Origin: a virus
DNA: 23,828 nucleotides
Strand: one strand, 5' to 3'
IMG/VR virus record: IMGVR_UViG_3300042400_001014
Location: 1 to 23,828 of that record
Shown: positions 6,723-13,119 of the stretch, one piece after another
How positions within the stretch are numbered: the stretch's first letter is position 1
Layout: every line of letters starts with the position of its first letter
Position numbers and translations under genes: made by a program
Notes under the pieces: generated by a model
What the model was told of the DNA's origin: nothing
The model's input: the letters and a program-made list of their open reading frames with translations, nothing else
Database searches by the model: none

Positions 6723-7117
6723 TTTTGTTCCTTTTTAATAGTGACTAGTTTTGAAAATAATATAGGGAGTTCTTTGTCAGAAATTTGTGACAAAGACTTT
6801 GCACCATTGAATGAAGCAAAAGCCTGTTGCACTTTCGGTTTATCATCTCGGTTCTTGTCCATGATGTCCTTGCAGAACATTGGAATCTCTTCACGTAAAG
6901 CCCCATATGATGTCTCATCTAGGTTAGGTGCTTCTTCTATATCACTTGGAGTTACAGCAACAAGTGTGTTATCTTCTTCGTCCCTAGCTTGTTTATCAGC
7001 CAATGCTTTTTCGTAAGTATTGAAATCGTCATTTAAATCTTTTGATATTTCACCAATTGCGATGGTGAGTTTGGTTACAGCGAGGGTGAGTTCCTCGATT
7101 CTTTTTTCTAAGCTCAT
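6719..7117 (-). CDS. hypothetical protein with N-terminal coiled coil
   Basis: This 132-residue acidic protein starts MSLEKRIEELTLAVTKLTIA, with heptad spacing that predicts a coiled coil over about residues 3-45. A loop rich in Glu, Asp and Pro follows, then a helical C-terminal part (FASFNGAKSLSQISDKELPILFSKLV). It is the first gene of the leftward replication operon, with a strong ribosome site (AAAGGAAG) and the divergent control region directly upstream. Genes of this shape (coiled coil, then a short helical domain) are common at the head of DUF2800/DUF2815 modules. I cannot name a family or function. Coiled-coil oligomerisation is the only safe inference. Confidence 0.8.
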   Translation of the reverse strand: MSLEKRIEELTLAVTKLTIAIGEISKDLNDDFNTYEKALADKQARDEEDNTLVAVTPSDIEEAPNLDETSYGALREEIPMFCKDIMDKNRDDKPKVQQAFASFNGAKSLSQISDKELPILFSKLVTIKKEQK

Positions 7118-7138
7118 TGTACTTCCTTTCTATAGTTG

Positions 7139-7177
7139 TTGACGGTGTTGACTAACTTTGTTAAGCTAGTGTCAACA
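7139..7177. promoter_or_regulatory. divergent control region with TGTTGAC/TGTTAAG half-sites
   Basis: The 88-bp gap between divergent genes holds five half-sites of one motif: two direct TGTTGAC-type copies (7138-7152), TGTTAAG (7159-7165), its inverted partner GTCAACA (7171-7177) and a CTTAACA half-site just after (7179-7185). The pair at 7159-7177 forms the 19-bp operator TGTTAAGctagtGTCAACA. TTGACA-like -35 boxes exist on both strands, but neither -10 box is strong. The layout is typical of a phage switch region. Confidence 0.6.
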
Positions 7178-7205
7178 TCTTAACACAACCAATGGGAATT
7201 ACAAC

Positions 7206-7391
7206 ATGAGAAATGAAATTTTTAAATATTTTGGCGGTAAGGCAAATTTAGCTAAACAAATGCTAGTACATAGGTCTTCGGTATCACAGTGGATCAAGCG
7301 TGGTATACCCGCAGTTAGAGCGATGGAGATTGAAGAGTTATCTTGTGGAAAGTTTAAGGCAGTGGAGATCATGGCAAAATGGTCAGACTAG
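7206..7391 (+). CDS. YdaS/Cro-like helix-turn-helix regulator
   Basis: This 61-residue protein has the shape of Cro and YdaS family DNA-binding proteins. It begins with a helix (NEIFKYFGGKANLAKQM), then VHRSSVSQWIKRGIPAVRAMEIEEL, where SSVSQWIKRG is the recognition helix followed by the Ile-Pro turn and the A-M-E-I-E helix of the family. It likely acts as a dimeric repressor. The gene lies just after repeated TGTTGAC/TGTTAAG half-sites, so autoregulation and control of the divergent leftward operon are expected. It is the best candidate in the window for binding the 19-bp operator found at four other promoters. No CI-type partner with a peptidase domain is seen here. The primase-helicase gene follows 36 bp downstream on the same strand. 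Confidence 0.85.
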   Translation: MRNEIFKYFGGKANLAKQMLVHRSSVSQWIKRGIPAVRAMEIEELSCGKFKAVEIMAKWSD

Positions 7392-7427
7392 AGTGACGTT
7401 GCAGTTAATAATTGACGAAGGATTTTT

Positions 7428-9989
7428 ATGATCAATACAATGAAATTTCACATCGCTGTCGGATTGGATCTGGGCGTATGTGAAAACAAAGAGATGACAT
7501 GGGAGAAGTTATGCAGTGCTTTTACCACACATAAGGTTTCTTCCAGTAAGGTTGGGCGGTACTTTGTAGGTGGTTACTTCAGTGGCAATGTACGTAGGGA
7601 TGAGTTTCTAGTACAGAGAACTCTGCTCGTACTAGACATTGATGATAGTGAAATGACTCAGGCTGAGTTAGAGTTTGACTTGATACTTGGGTTGGACTGT
7701 GCTTTTGTTGTGTACTCTACGTACTCACATACAAAGGATGCAGCTAAGGTTAGAGTAGTTATACCGTTAAGTCGTGGTGTTACTCCAGTTGAGTATAGAG
7801 AACTGTCGCAGAAGTTCGTAGCAGAGTTAGGTATTAAGTGTGATCCTTGTTCGTTCAAACCGAATCAGGTTATGTACACACCTAGGTGTAAGAGTTTGGA
7901 TAATGCATGGTCGATGCGAATGGATGGTGAATGTTTAGACGTTGAGCCTTTGCTTAAGAGTGTGGGTTCGGGTGTGGTTGATGTTGGTTTTGACTTAGAA
8001 TCTGCCGATGTTTCTGCCGATGTTGAAGATGCCGTCAAGGGCATGTTGGCTGTGGTCGCAGCAGAACCTTTAGACATATCAGATAACGAAGTTTCTGCCT
8101 ATCTTGATGCTTATCCATCCTTGGGTTCTGAGTATCACGATTGGCTTAATGTAGGCTTAGCATTACATCATCAGTATAGAGGTAGTGAGCAGGGGTTTGA
8201 GCTATGGTTTGATTGGTCGAATGTCGGATGTGATGATGAAGGGTTCGAACGTGAGCGTGAGGATCGGCATGAGTTATGGGTTAAGTACAAAGGCTTTGGC
8301 AATGGTCAACGGGAGAAGCCTCGCACCTTTGCTTCGGTAAAACATGCTGTAAAAGAGCGTGGTGGACTGGACGAGGCAGTAGTTGCTGAACTGCGTGGTG
8401 TTATGGTTGCAAGTTCAGAGGACTTTGAAGAGCTGTTGGTCGAGGCGTCTGAGATTGAAGACTGGGGTGCTTATAACATCTTTAAAGACAAGCTGTTGCG
8501 TATGAGTACGGTTAAGTTGGGTACAGACTTACGTTCAGCAATTGCGTCTGAGTTGTTTGCAGGGATTGGTAAGGCTAAGGGTATGAGTAAGGCTGAGATC
8601 AAGAAAGCAATTACTCCAGCAGGGGTGAGTAATGGAGGATTGGTTAGAGACGAAGGGGAAGTAGCAGACTGGGCTTCGGTGTGGATATACATAGAGGCAA
8701 CACGTTTGTTTTATAATGTTAAGCGTAACTATGGGATTAGTCGTGAGGCATTCAACGCTAAGTATGATCGTATGGAAGAGTGCGTTGCGTCTGGTATGCA
8801 AGCCTCCCAGCTCTGCTTGGTGATCTATAAGATAGAGACAGTCGTTGATACGATCTTCTGGCCTGGAGCTGGGCAGATCGTTATGTTTGAGGGTAAGCGT
8901 ATGTTCAACTCTTACAGAAAGAATGGCGTTAAGCCTTGTAAGGGGTTGGAGGGCGGTGATGGTGGCGATGGAGGTGGCGAGGGTGAGGGTGATTCGGAAG
9001 GTCGTGAGGTTGTTGGGATGTTTCTCAAACATTTAGAGCACCTGATAGACGATGAGGTAGAGCGGGAGATAGTTCTGCACTGGATGATCTTTGTGGTACA
9101 GAATCCAGGAAAGCGGTTGAATTGGTCGTTGATATTGCAGGGTACGCAGGGTTCGGGTAAGTCATATATAGGCAATGTTATGGCACTACTGTTGGGTAGT
9201 AACGTGCAGTCGTTGGATACGGCTACGATCTCAGGGAGGTTTACCTCTTGGGCGACAGGGGCGATATTGAACATTGTCGAGGAGATCAGGATTAGTGGGA
9301 CGAATCGCTGGGCTATTATGGATAGGATCAAACCTTATATAACGAATGATCAGATTCTTTGTGAAAAGAAAGGTCGAGATGTGCAAACGCTACCGAACTT
9401 TACTTCGTATTTGCTTTTGACTAATCATAAGGATGCTGTACCGCTGGATGATGAGGATAGACGATACTGTGTGGTCTATTCGAGATTGCAAACGTCTGAG
9501 CAATTACATGAATACTTTGGCGGTGCTGAGAAGGTTGAGGAGTATTTTGATAGACTATTCACAATGACTAGGGCGAGACCTGATGCTATTGCTAGGTATT
9601 TTATGGACTATAAGTTACCTAGTTCTTTTAAGCCTTTTGGAAGAGCACCGAAGACTGAAGCTAAATCTCAGATGATCGATCTTGCTGTATCAGAAGTTCA
9701 TCAAGAAGTTGAGGATTTGTTAAGCAGGTTTAAAGATAGTCTCATTACCGATGAGTTTATTGATGTGACACATCTTAATGATGTTGCGTTGTTAAATGGG
9801 GAAGAAGTGCCGAAGACTAGATCGCTTTCGTCTGTGTTGTTGGATATGGGATTTAGACCGATTAAGGGCGGGTTTTTTAGGGTCTATAACCCAGATAGGA
9901 AGCACAGAGTTTGGGTCAAGGAAGGAATAACTGATGACTTTGCGATTGAAAAGGTTAAGGGAGCGTTGAAGGAGAAGAGATTAGTGTAG
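7428..9989 (+). CDS. primase-helicase: PrimPol, PriCT-2 and SF3/D5-like helicase
   Basis: This 853-residue protein combines priming and unwinding. An archaeo-eukaryotic primase domain fills the first 160 residues, with the metal-binding D70-I-D72 (LLVLDIDD) and the YSTYSHT...RVVIPLSR segment (96-116). A PriCT-2 type region follows at about 220-310 (DWLNVGLALHHQY...WFDWS). The C-terminal half is a superfamily 3 / poxvirus D5-like helicase with Walker A GTQGSGKS (about 572-579), Walker B ILNIVEEI (about 613-620) and sensor LLLTNHKDAVPLDDEDRRY (about 662-680). A Gly/Glu/Asp-rich linker near 505-528 separates primase and helicase halves. GAAGGA before the ATG supports the start. Together with the leftward polymerase block it completes the replisome. 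The gene ends at a strong terminator. Confidence 0.9.
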   Translation: MINTMKFHIAVGLDLGVCENKEMTWEKLCSAFTTHKVSSSKVGRYFVGGYFSGNVRRDEFLVQRTLLVLDIDDSEMTQAELEFDLILGLDCAFVVYSTYSHTKDAAKVRVVIPLSRGVTPVEYRELSQKFVAELGIKCDPCSFKPNQVMYTPRCKSLDNAWSMRMDGECLDVEPLLKSVGSGVVDVGFDLESADVSADVEDAVKGMLAVVAAEPLDISDNEVSAYLDAYPSLGSEYHDWLNVGLALHHQYRGSEQGFELWFDWSNVGCDDEGFEREREDRHELWVKYKGFGNGQREKPRTFASVKHAVKERGGLDEAVVAELRGVMVASSEDFEELLVEASEIEDWGAYNIFKDKLLRMSTVKLGTDLRSAIASELFAGIGKAKGMSKAEIKKAITPAGVSNGGLVRDEGEVADWASVWIYIEATRLFYNVKRNYGISREAFNAKYDRMEECVASGMQASQLCLVIYKIETVVDTIFWPGAGQIVMFEGKRMFNSYRKNGVKPCKGLEGGDGGDGGGEGEGDSEGREVVGMFLKHLEHLIDDEVEREIVLHWMIFVVQNPGKRLNWSLILQGTQGSGKSYIGNVMALLLGSNVQSLDTATISGRFTSWATGAILNIVEEIRISGTNRWAIMDRIKPYITNDQILCEKKGRDVQTLPNFTSYLLLTNHKDAVPLDDEDRRYCVVYSRLQTSEQLHEYFGGAEKVEEYFDRLFTMTRARPDAIARYFMDYKLPSSFKPFGRAPKTEAKSQMIDLAVSEVHQEVEDLLSRFKDSLITDEFIDVTHLNDVALLNGEEVPKTRSLSSVLLDMGFRPIKGGFFRVYNPDRKHRVWVKEGITDDFAIEKVKGALKEKRLV

Positions 9990-9996
9990 TGGTGAT

Positions 9997-10026
9997 AACC
10001 TAGACCAATTGATTTTGGTCTAGGTT
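9997..10026 (+). terminator. rho-independent terminator after the primase-helicase gene
   Basis: AACCTAGACCAA and TTGGTCTAGGTT form a perfect 12-bp stem with a 6-base loop, 8 bp after the stop codon. The 3' side continues TTGGGGTTTAATT, a poor T-run, but the stem is very stable. It may also protect the leftward transcript that ends here from the facing gene. Confidence 0.75.
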
Positions 10027-10037
10027 TTGGGGTTTAA

Positions 10038-10211
10038 TTAAGCGAACAGGTCTTCGTCTATATCTGGTTCCTCATAAAATTTATGCGCATACATATCACC
10101 TATGGCTATATCTAACCAACTTCTAATAGAACGATCGTCTTCTTTAGCTAGTTTTTTTATTAATTCATAGGTGCTTAAACTAACGCTAACAACTTTTAAT
10201 GGGTCACTCAT
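10038..10211 (-). CDS. small ribbon-helix-helix-like protein
   Basis: This 57-residue frame begins MSDPLKVVSVSLSTYELIKK and continues with a short second helix (EDDRSIRSWLDIAI). A beta strand, a helix starting STYELIKKLAKE and a second helix match the ribbon-helix-helix fold of Arc/MetJ/CopG-type repressors. The tail is acidic (EEPDIDEDLFA). AAGGA stands 9 bases before the ATG. An imperfect inverted repeat (ATTTTAATTTAAACTAAAAT, 10247-10266) just upstream could be its own operator. Such proteins bind DNA as dimers and often repress themselves. The gene faces the primase-helicase gene across the shared terminator. Confidence 0.65.
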   Translation of the reverse strand: MSDPLKVVSVSLSTYELIKKLAKEDDRSIRSWLDIAIGDMYAHKFYEEPDIDEDLFA

Positions 10212-10719
10212 ACGGTTAATTCCTTACATATTTGTTTATAGAAATTGTATTTTAATTTAAACTAAAATAAAGTCAATATAAATTTAAGTAAATTAAAACA
10301 AATAGCATAGGGCTCAGCACGTTTGAAGGGCGGAAAACCTTAAATAGGACTAATTATATGTCCTGAAAAGCTATATGTCCTATTTTTTGTCCTGTCCCTA
10401 AGTTATTGTTTTTCTTTATTTCTTTCTCTTTAAGGATAAAAGGACAAATAAAAAGATAAATGAAAAGATTGTTGTATAGGTAAATAGAGGAATTGACAAA
10501 AGGTAAATAGATAGGGTATTTTTGAATTACCCCCTATATAAAAAAAGTAATTTCCTTTTTGTCCTATGTCCTTTCGTCCTGTAAAACACCTAAACCCAGC
10601 AGTGGTGCGGGCTGTAGCGTAGGACAAAAATTAAGGGTGTTTTTATAAATTTGTAAGTTGTTGTTTTATAAACGTATTATTTTAAACTATTTGGCCTGTT
10701 GGTGAATGAGGTTGTTCCT
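10212..10719. other. AT-rich intergenic region, possible replication origin
   Basis: This 508-bp gap separates the leftward RHH-like gene from the rightward Cys/His gene. It is very AT-rich and holds at least nine copies of GTCCT or AGGAC, mostly in two clusters (10343-10394 and 10558-10626), including TAGGAC/ATGTCCT as an inverted pair. It also holds a direct repeat AGGTAAATAGA (10478 and 10501), short A/T tracts and candidate promoters. I see no protein-coding frame that I trust. The position beside the primase-helicase gene, with AT-richness and repeated short motifs, fits a replication origin, but this is inference. Confidence 0.35.
10493..10522 (+). promoter_or_regulatory. candidate rightward promoter
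   Basis: A perfect TTGACA at 10493-10498 is followed after 18 bp by TATTTT (10517-10522). The -35 box is flanked by two AGGTAAATAGA repeats. A second candidate, TTGTAA / 18 bp / TATTAT (10651-10680), is closer to the gene at 10720. Confidence 0.4.
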
Positions 10720-11166
10720 ATGAAAAGAAGACCAAGAGAAGTGTTTGATTATGAGCCTTCTGATAATTTCGATCCTGAGACAGGGTTATTCCGTTACGCA
10801 AATGTACAAGGGGCGCAAAACTTGTGGGTAAATCGTTGCGTTAGAATTAAAAGGGATGGCACTCAATGTAAAGGATATGCTCAGAACGATAAGTTAGGCA
10901 AATACTGTTACAAGCATAATACTAAATCTCGCTACATGATGGGGAAACAGAACGGGCTTAAGCATGGAAGACGAGCTAAAGCGTATATGGAAAAGATTAG
11001 TGCTGAAAAAGCAATGATTAGTTATCTTGGTGATTGTATGCGGATGTTTGATAACCCAACAGCTTTGCCTAGGAATCTAGGTAACTCCCCATTTAAACCG
11101 TTTAGAACGATGGCACAAGTTGAGGCGTACTTACACTCAATAGGTTATAGGGAAGACATTACATAA
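10720..11166 (+). CDS. Cys/His-cluster (HGG-like) phage protein
   Basis: The 148-residue product has a probable zinc site formed by Cys-x8-Cys-x12-Cys-x2-His (NRCVRIKRDGTQCKGYA...KYCYKH). Next comes GKQNGLKHGRRAKAY, which matches the N-x-N-A-L-K-H-G signature that follows the Cys cluster in the small 'HGG' proteins of phages and integrated elements. Their role is not established; DNA or RNA binding is likely because the region is very basic. The C-terminal half is helical without a known domain. The ATG at 10720 (GAGG 8 bases before) is preferred over a TTG at 10699. The gene converges on the SleB gene and overlaps its end by 22 bp. Confidence 0.75.
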   Translation: MKRRPREVFDYEPSDNFDPETGLFRYANVQGAQNLWVNRCVRIKRDGTQCKGYAQNDKLGKYCYKHNTKSRYMMGKQNGLKHGRRAKAYMEKISAEKAMISYLGDCMRMFDNPTALPRNLGNSPFKPFRTMAQVEAYLHSIGYREDIT

Positions 11167-11555
11167 AAGACATGCTGTCCTATTACTTTTACCTTTTTGC
11201 CTCGTGAGTGAGGTTTTTTACCTGTATTCCAGGAATCGGCTACGCCAATCAGTTTGTGCTTAGATGAGAGCGATTTCGCAGCGAGGGTTTTGAAGTAAGG
11301 TTGAAGCTTTAGCGGTATATGTTTACGGGTAACACCTTTGATCTTACATGTAGATCGTTCTGATCGCTTTGCTCTATTGATCGAAGCATGGGCTACAGCT
11401 AATTTGCCAATCTCAGGCTCACCACGAGCTTCAGCGTAGATGATGCTACTAAGGCATTGGATTTCTTTATTCGTTGCGTGGTGACGCTCAGCGTAGGTAG
11501 AATGAGTAGGAATGAGGATAAGTGTAGCGGATAAAGCGAGTGTTGGTAGATTCAT
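11145..11555 (-). CDS. SleB-type cell wall hydrolase (endolysin candidate)
   Basis: The 136-residue protein has an N-terminal hydrophobic segment ending in an Ala-rich site (LALSATLILIPTHSTYA), which suggests export by a signal peptide or signal-anchor. The rest is a Hydrolase_2 (SleB) domain: SSIIYAEARGEP carries the catalytic Glu, followed by KLAVAHASINRA, and the end has ADSWNTGKK and GQHVFYV, both typical. The family cleaves peptidoglycan as a lytic transglycosylase or amidase-like enzyme. The start at 11555 was chosen because GGAAG lies 7 bases before it. An ATG at 11570 would add MGRLL, including a positive charge useful for export, but has no ribosome site. It lies alone, with no holin or spanin beside it, between a terminator and a convergent gene. 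Confidence 0.85.
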   Translation of the reverse strand: MNLPTLALSATLILIPTHSTYAERHHATNKEIQCLSSIIYAEARGEPEIGKLAVAHASINRAKRSERSTCKIKGVTRKHIPLKLQPYFKTLAAKSLSSKHKLIGVADSWNTGKKPHSRGKKVKVIGQHVFYVMSSL

Positions 11556-11578
11556 AAGTAATCTTCCCATAGTTAAGA

Positions 11579-11615
11579 TAAAAAAGAGGGTAACCTAAGC
11601 TGTCTTAAGTTACCC
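11579..11615 (-). terminator. rho-independent terminator between kilA-N and sleB genes
   Basis: On the minus strand GGGTAACTTAAG pairs with CTTAGGTTACCC (12 bp, one G-U pair) around a 4-base loop and is followed by TCTTTTTTATC. It lies after the KilA-N gene and 24 bp before the SleB start, so the lysin is probably expressed by read-through or its own weak promoter. Confidence 0.85.
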
Positions 11616-11645
11616 TTAAAGGTACACCCTTCAGAAGTGTATGTT

Positions 11646-12245
11646 TTAATTCTCTACAGCGGAATGGACTAAGTTATCAAACGTCATTGTCTTTGTTGTC
11701 TTGCATAGCAGGATCACATTGCGTTGAAGTCTATCCCTTTCATTTAGTTGTTCTTCTGTTGCACTATTCCAGTCGACAACACCTACTGTTTCACGAATTA
11801 GATTTGCAGTATTGCTGTAAAACCAATATTTAGCACCGATATTAAACTGAGCATCTAACGCTTCGTTCATAACCTTGAATGAATTGCCAGAATCAACACG
11901 TTTTATTAGTAGTTGATCAGCCATCCATTTATATATTTCAACTTTAAGTGACGGGCTAAGCCATAGTGCAAAATCCATAGCTAAGAGTTTATGCCCCCAT
12001 GTAACACCCGATCTACCTTTGGATGCTGATTTAACTGTTGTAATATTCTCAACAGACTTAAGAACTTCCATAAACTCTTGAGCTTCTGTGGTTGTAAAAT
12101 AATCACTTAACTTTCTCTGAGTCAAACCAGCCATGCTCCTAGCATTATTGCCAGCCAGTAATAAATCGTTCAATGAAATGAAATCGTCTTTAGTCCTTTG
12201 ACGAACATCGTAACCGTTTAATTGTCTTAACATGATATAGCTCAT
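11646..12245 (-). CDS. KilA-N domain protein (regulator or antirepressor type)
   Basis: The 199-residue protein has a KilA-N domain over about residues 10-115. Typical segments are NGYDVRQRTKDDFISLNDLL, then YFTTTEAQEFMEVL, SGVTWGHKLLAMDFALWLSP and the helix KVEIYKWMADQLL. The C-terminal 80 residues are helical and do not match a common partner domain. KilA-N proteins of phages bind DNA and often act as antirepressors or as lytic regulators. GGAG stands 7 bases before the ATG. The gene is expressed from a striking 56-bp palindromic promoter directly upstream, which suggests that the protein or another symmetric regulator controls it. A strong terminator follows. Confidence 0.88.
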   Translation of the reverse strand: MSYIMLRQLNGYDVRQRTKDDFISLNDLLLAGNNARSMAGLTQRKLSDYFTTTEAQEFMEVLKSVENITTVKSASKGRSGVTWGHKLLAMDFALWLSPSLKVEIYKWMADQLLIKRVDSGNSFKVMNEALDAQFNIGAKYWFYSNTANLIRETVGVVDWNSATEEQLNERDRLQRNVILLCKTTKTMTFDNLVHSAVEN

Positions 12246-12255
12246 AATAACTCCA

Positions 12256-12311
12256 AATTGTATGGTTTAGAAAATACATATTATAATATATATTTTCTAA
12301 ACCATACAATT
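12256..12311. promoter_or_regulatory. 56-bp near-perfect palindrome holding a symmetric promoter
   Basis: Arms at 12257-12276 and 12291-12310 are perfect 20-bp inverted repeats (ATTGTATGGTTTAGAAAATA and its complement). The centre contains ATATTATAATAT, itself a palindrome, so only one base pair in the whole 56 bp breaks symmetry. TATAAT can be read on both strands, and on each strand a TTGTAT box lies 18 bp before it. This gives one promoter facing the KilA-N gene (leftward) and a mirror copy facing right, into noncoding DNA and the end of the small-gene operon. It could also form a long cruciform. Confidence 0.7.
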
Positions 12312-12391
12312 AAAATTAGGTAAAGCCACAACTATTTAACCCTAGTTTATAAAATTACATAAGTTAATCTAATGAAATTATATTATGTTTT

Positions 12392-12460
12392 AAATATAAT
12401 ATTTTCCCATCGGTTCTTCTCATGTAATTTCATCATATTCCAAATGTAATATTTTCTCAT
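12392..12460. repeat. 19-bp direct repeat, 50 bp apart, after the small-gene operon
   Basis: AAATATAATATTTTCCCAT (12392-12410) and AAATGTAATATTTTCTCAT (12442-12460) differ at 2 of 19 positions and are spaced exactly 50 bp. They lie between the last gene of the leftward small-gene run and the palindromic promoter. The segment holds no ORF I trust and no GC-rich terminator. Confidence 0.5.
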
Positions 12461-12464
12461 TGAA

Positions 12465-12701
12465 TCAATCGTCTAGAACATAATCCTCAGTCACTAGAAT
12501 CCCATCACCTTTGTAAGTGATATAGATTTTAACCTCGTCATTAACGATCTGGTAATACTGTGCAGTTCTGGTTATCAACTTACCTGACTCGGTCTTAAGT
12601 GTCACATGATCCTTACGACCATACTGATCTAGATAACACCATCTGGTATTATTAACCAAAGGTATTTTCGTGAAGTGTTGTGTATTAATTATTGCAGTCA
12701 T
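12465..12701 (-). CDS. hypothetical protein, last gene of the small-gene run
   Basis: This 78-residue protein (MTAIINTQHFTKIPLVNNTR...) is predicted to be mostly beta structure with alternating polar and hydrophobic residues, for example VKIYITYKGDGILVTEDYVLD. No family is recognised. AAGGA stands before the ATG, and the ATG overlaps the stop of the upstream 73-residue gene by 4 bp. It is the 3' end of the leftward small-gene series. No clear terminator follows; two 19-bp direct repeats occupy the next 70 bp. Confidence 0.75.
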   Translation of the reverse strand: MTAIINTQHFTKIPLVNNTRWCYLDQYGRKDHVTLKTESGKLITRTAQYYQIVNDEVKIYITYKGDGILVTEDYVLDD

Positions 12702-12919
12702 TTCTTTTTCCTTTTGTTTGCAAGTTCAGCCTCAAGTTCGGCTATGCGTTTCTCTAAGTCAGCCACATAGTTAATCGCTATGAGTAGATGCGTACCGATC
12801 CTCCATGCTACAGCTCGGGACATCAATCGCTTTCGTACGTCTTCGTGGAAACAATTCTTATCTACCCATGCCATGGCTTCGTCTATCGTTATTGATCGGT
12901 AGTCTTTTTCTTTTCTCAT
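12698..12919 (-). CDS. hypothetical protein with C-terminal coiled coil
   Basis: The 73-residue product begins MRKEKDYRSITIDEAMAWVD and ends with a clear heptad helix (VADLEKRIAELEAELANKRKKK), so it should dimerise or oligomerise through its C-terminus. The lysine-rich end could also contact nucleic acid. No family is recognised. The ATG overlaps the preceding stop and its own stop overlaps the next start, so it is coupled on both sides. The function is unknown. Confidence 0.75.
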   Translation of the reverse strand: MRKEKDYRSITIDEAMAWVDKNCFHEDVRKRLMSRAVAWRIGTHLLIAINYVADLEKRIAELEAELANKRKKK

Positions 12920-13119
12920 ACACCCACCTTGTATTCTAAATTTGTATAGAAGTTTTCCCCTGTTATTTTGTCAATAACAACACATCTAGGAAATGATTTG
13001 TTCCATTCAACATTGTGTTGATTTAATGAGTCACACGCTCGTATTGCCTGTTCACCCGTTCTCCAAGATTCCACAACATTACCTGTATTAGTATTCATAA
13101 TAATGTATCTATCGTTCAT
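12916..13119 (-). CDS. small hypothetical protein
   Basis: A 67-residue protein (MNDRYIIMNTNTGNVVESWR...) with no known family. The pattern YIIMNTNTGNVVESWRTGEQAIRAC resembles the small strand-strand-helix domains common in phage early proteins. The start at 13119 has GGGGA 6 bases before it and overlaps the methyltransferase-like stop (ATGA). An ATG 12 bp upstream is less well placed. It has two Cys but no metal-binding spacing. Function is unknown. Confidence 0.7.
   Translation of the reverse strand: MNDRYIIMNTNTGNVVESWRTGEQAIRACDSLNQHNVEWNKSFPRCVVIDKITGENFYTNLEYKVGV

Noticed and set aside
8535-9331. Long leftward frames of 139 and 165 codons antisense to the primase-helicase gene
   Set aside because: They are mirror frames of a gene with clear domains, in a codon phase that avoids stops. 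They show no family match of their own.
10430-10627. 65-codon leftward frame in the AT-rich gap
   Set aside because: It has no ribosome site, odd composition (a Phe/Tyr/Leu-rich end produced by AT-rich DNA) and overlaps the GTCCT clusters and a promoter candidate; it is probably chance.
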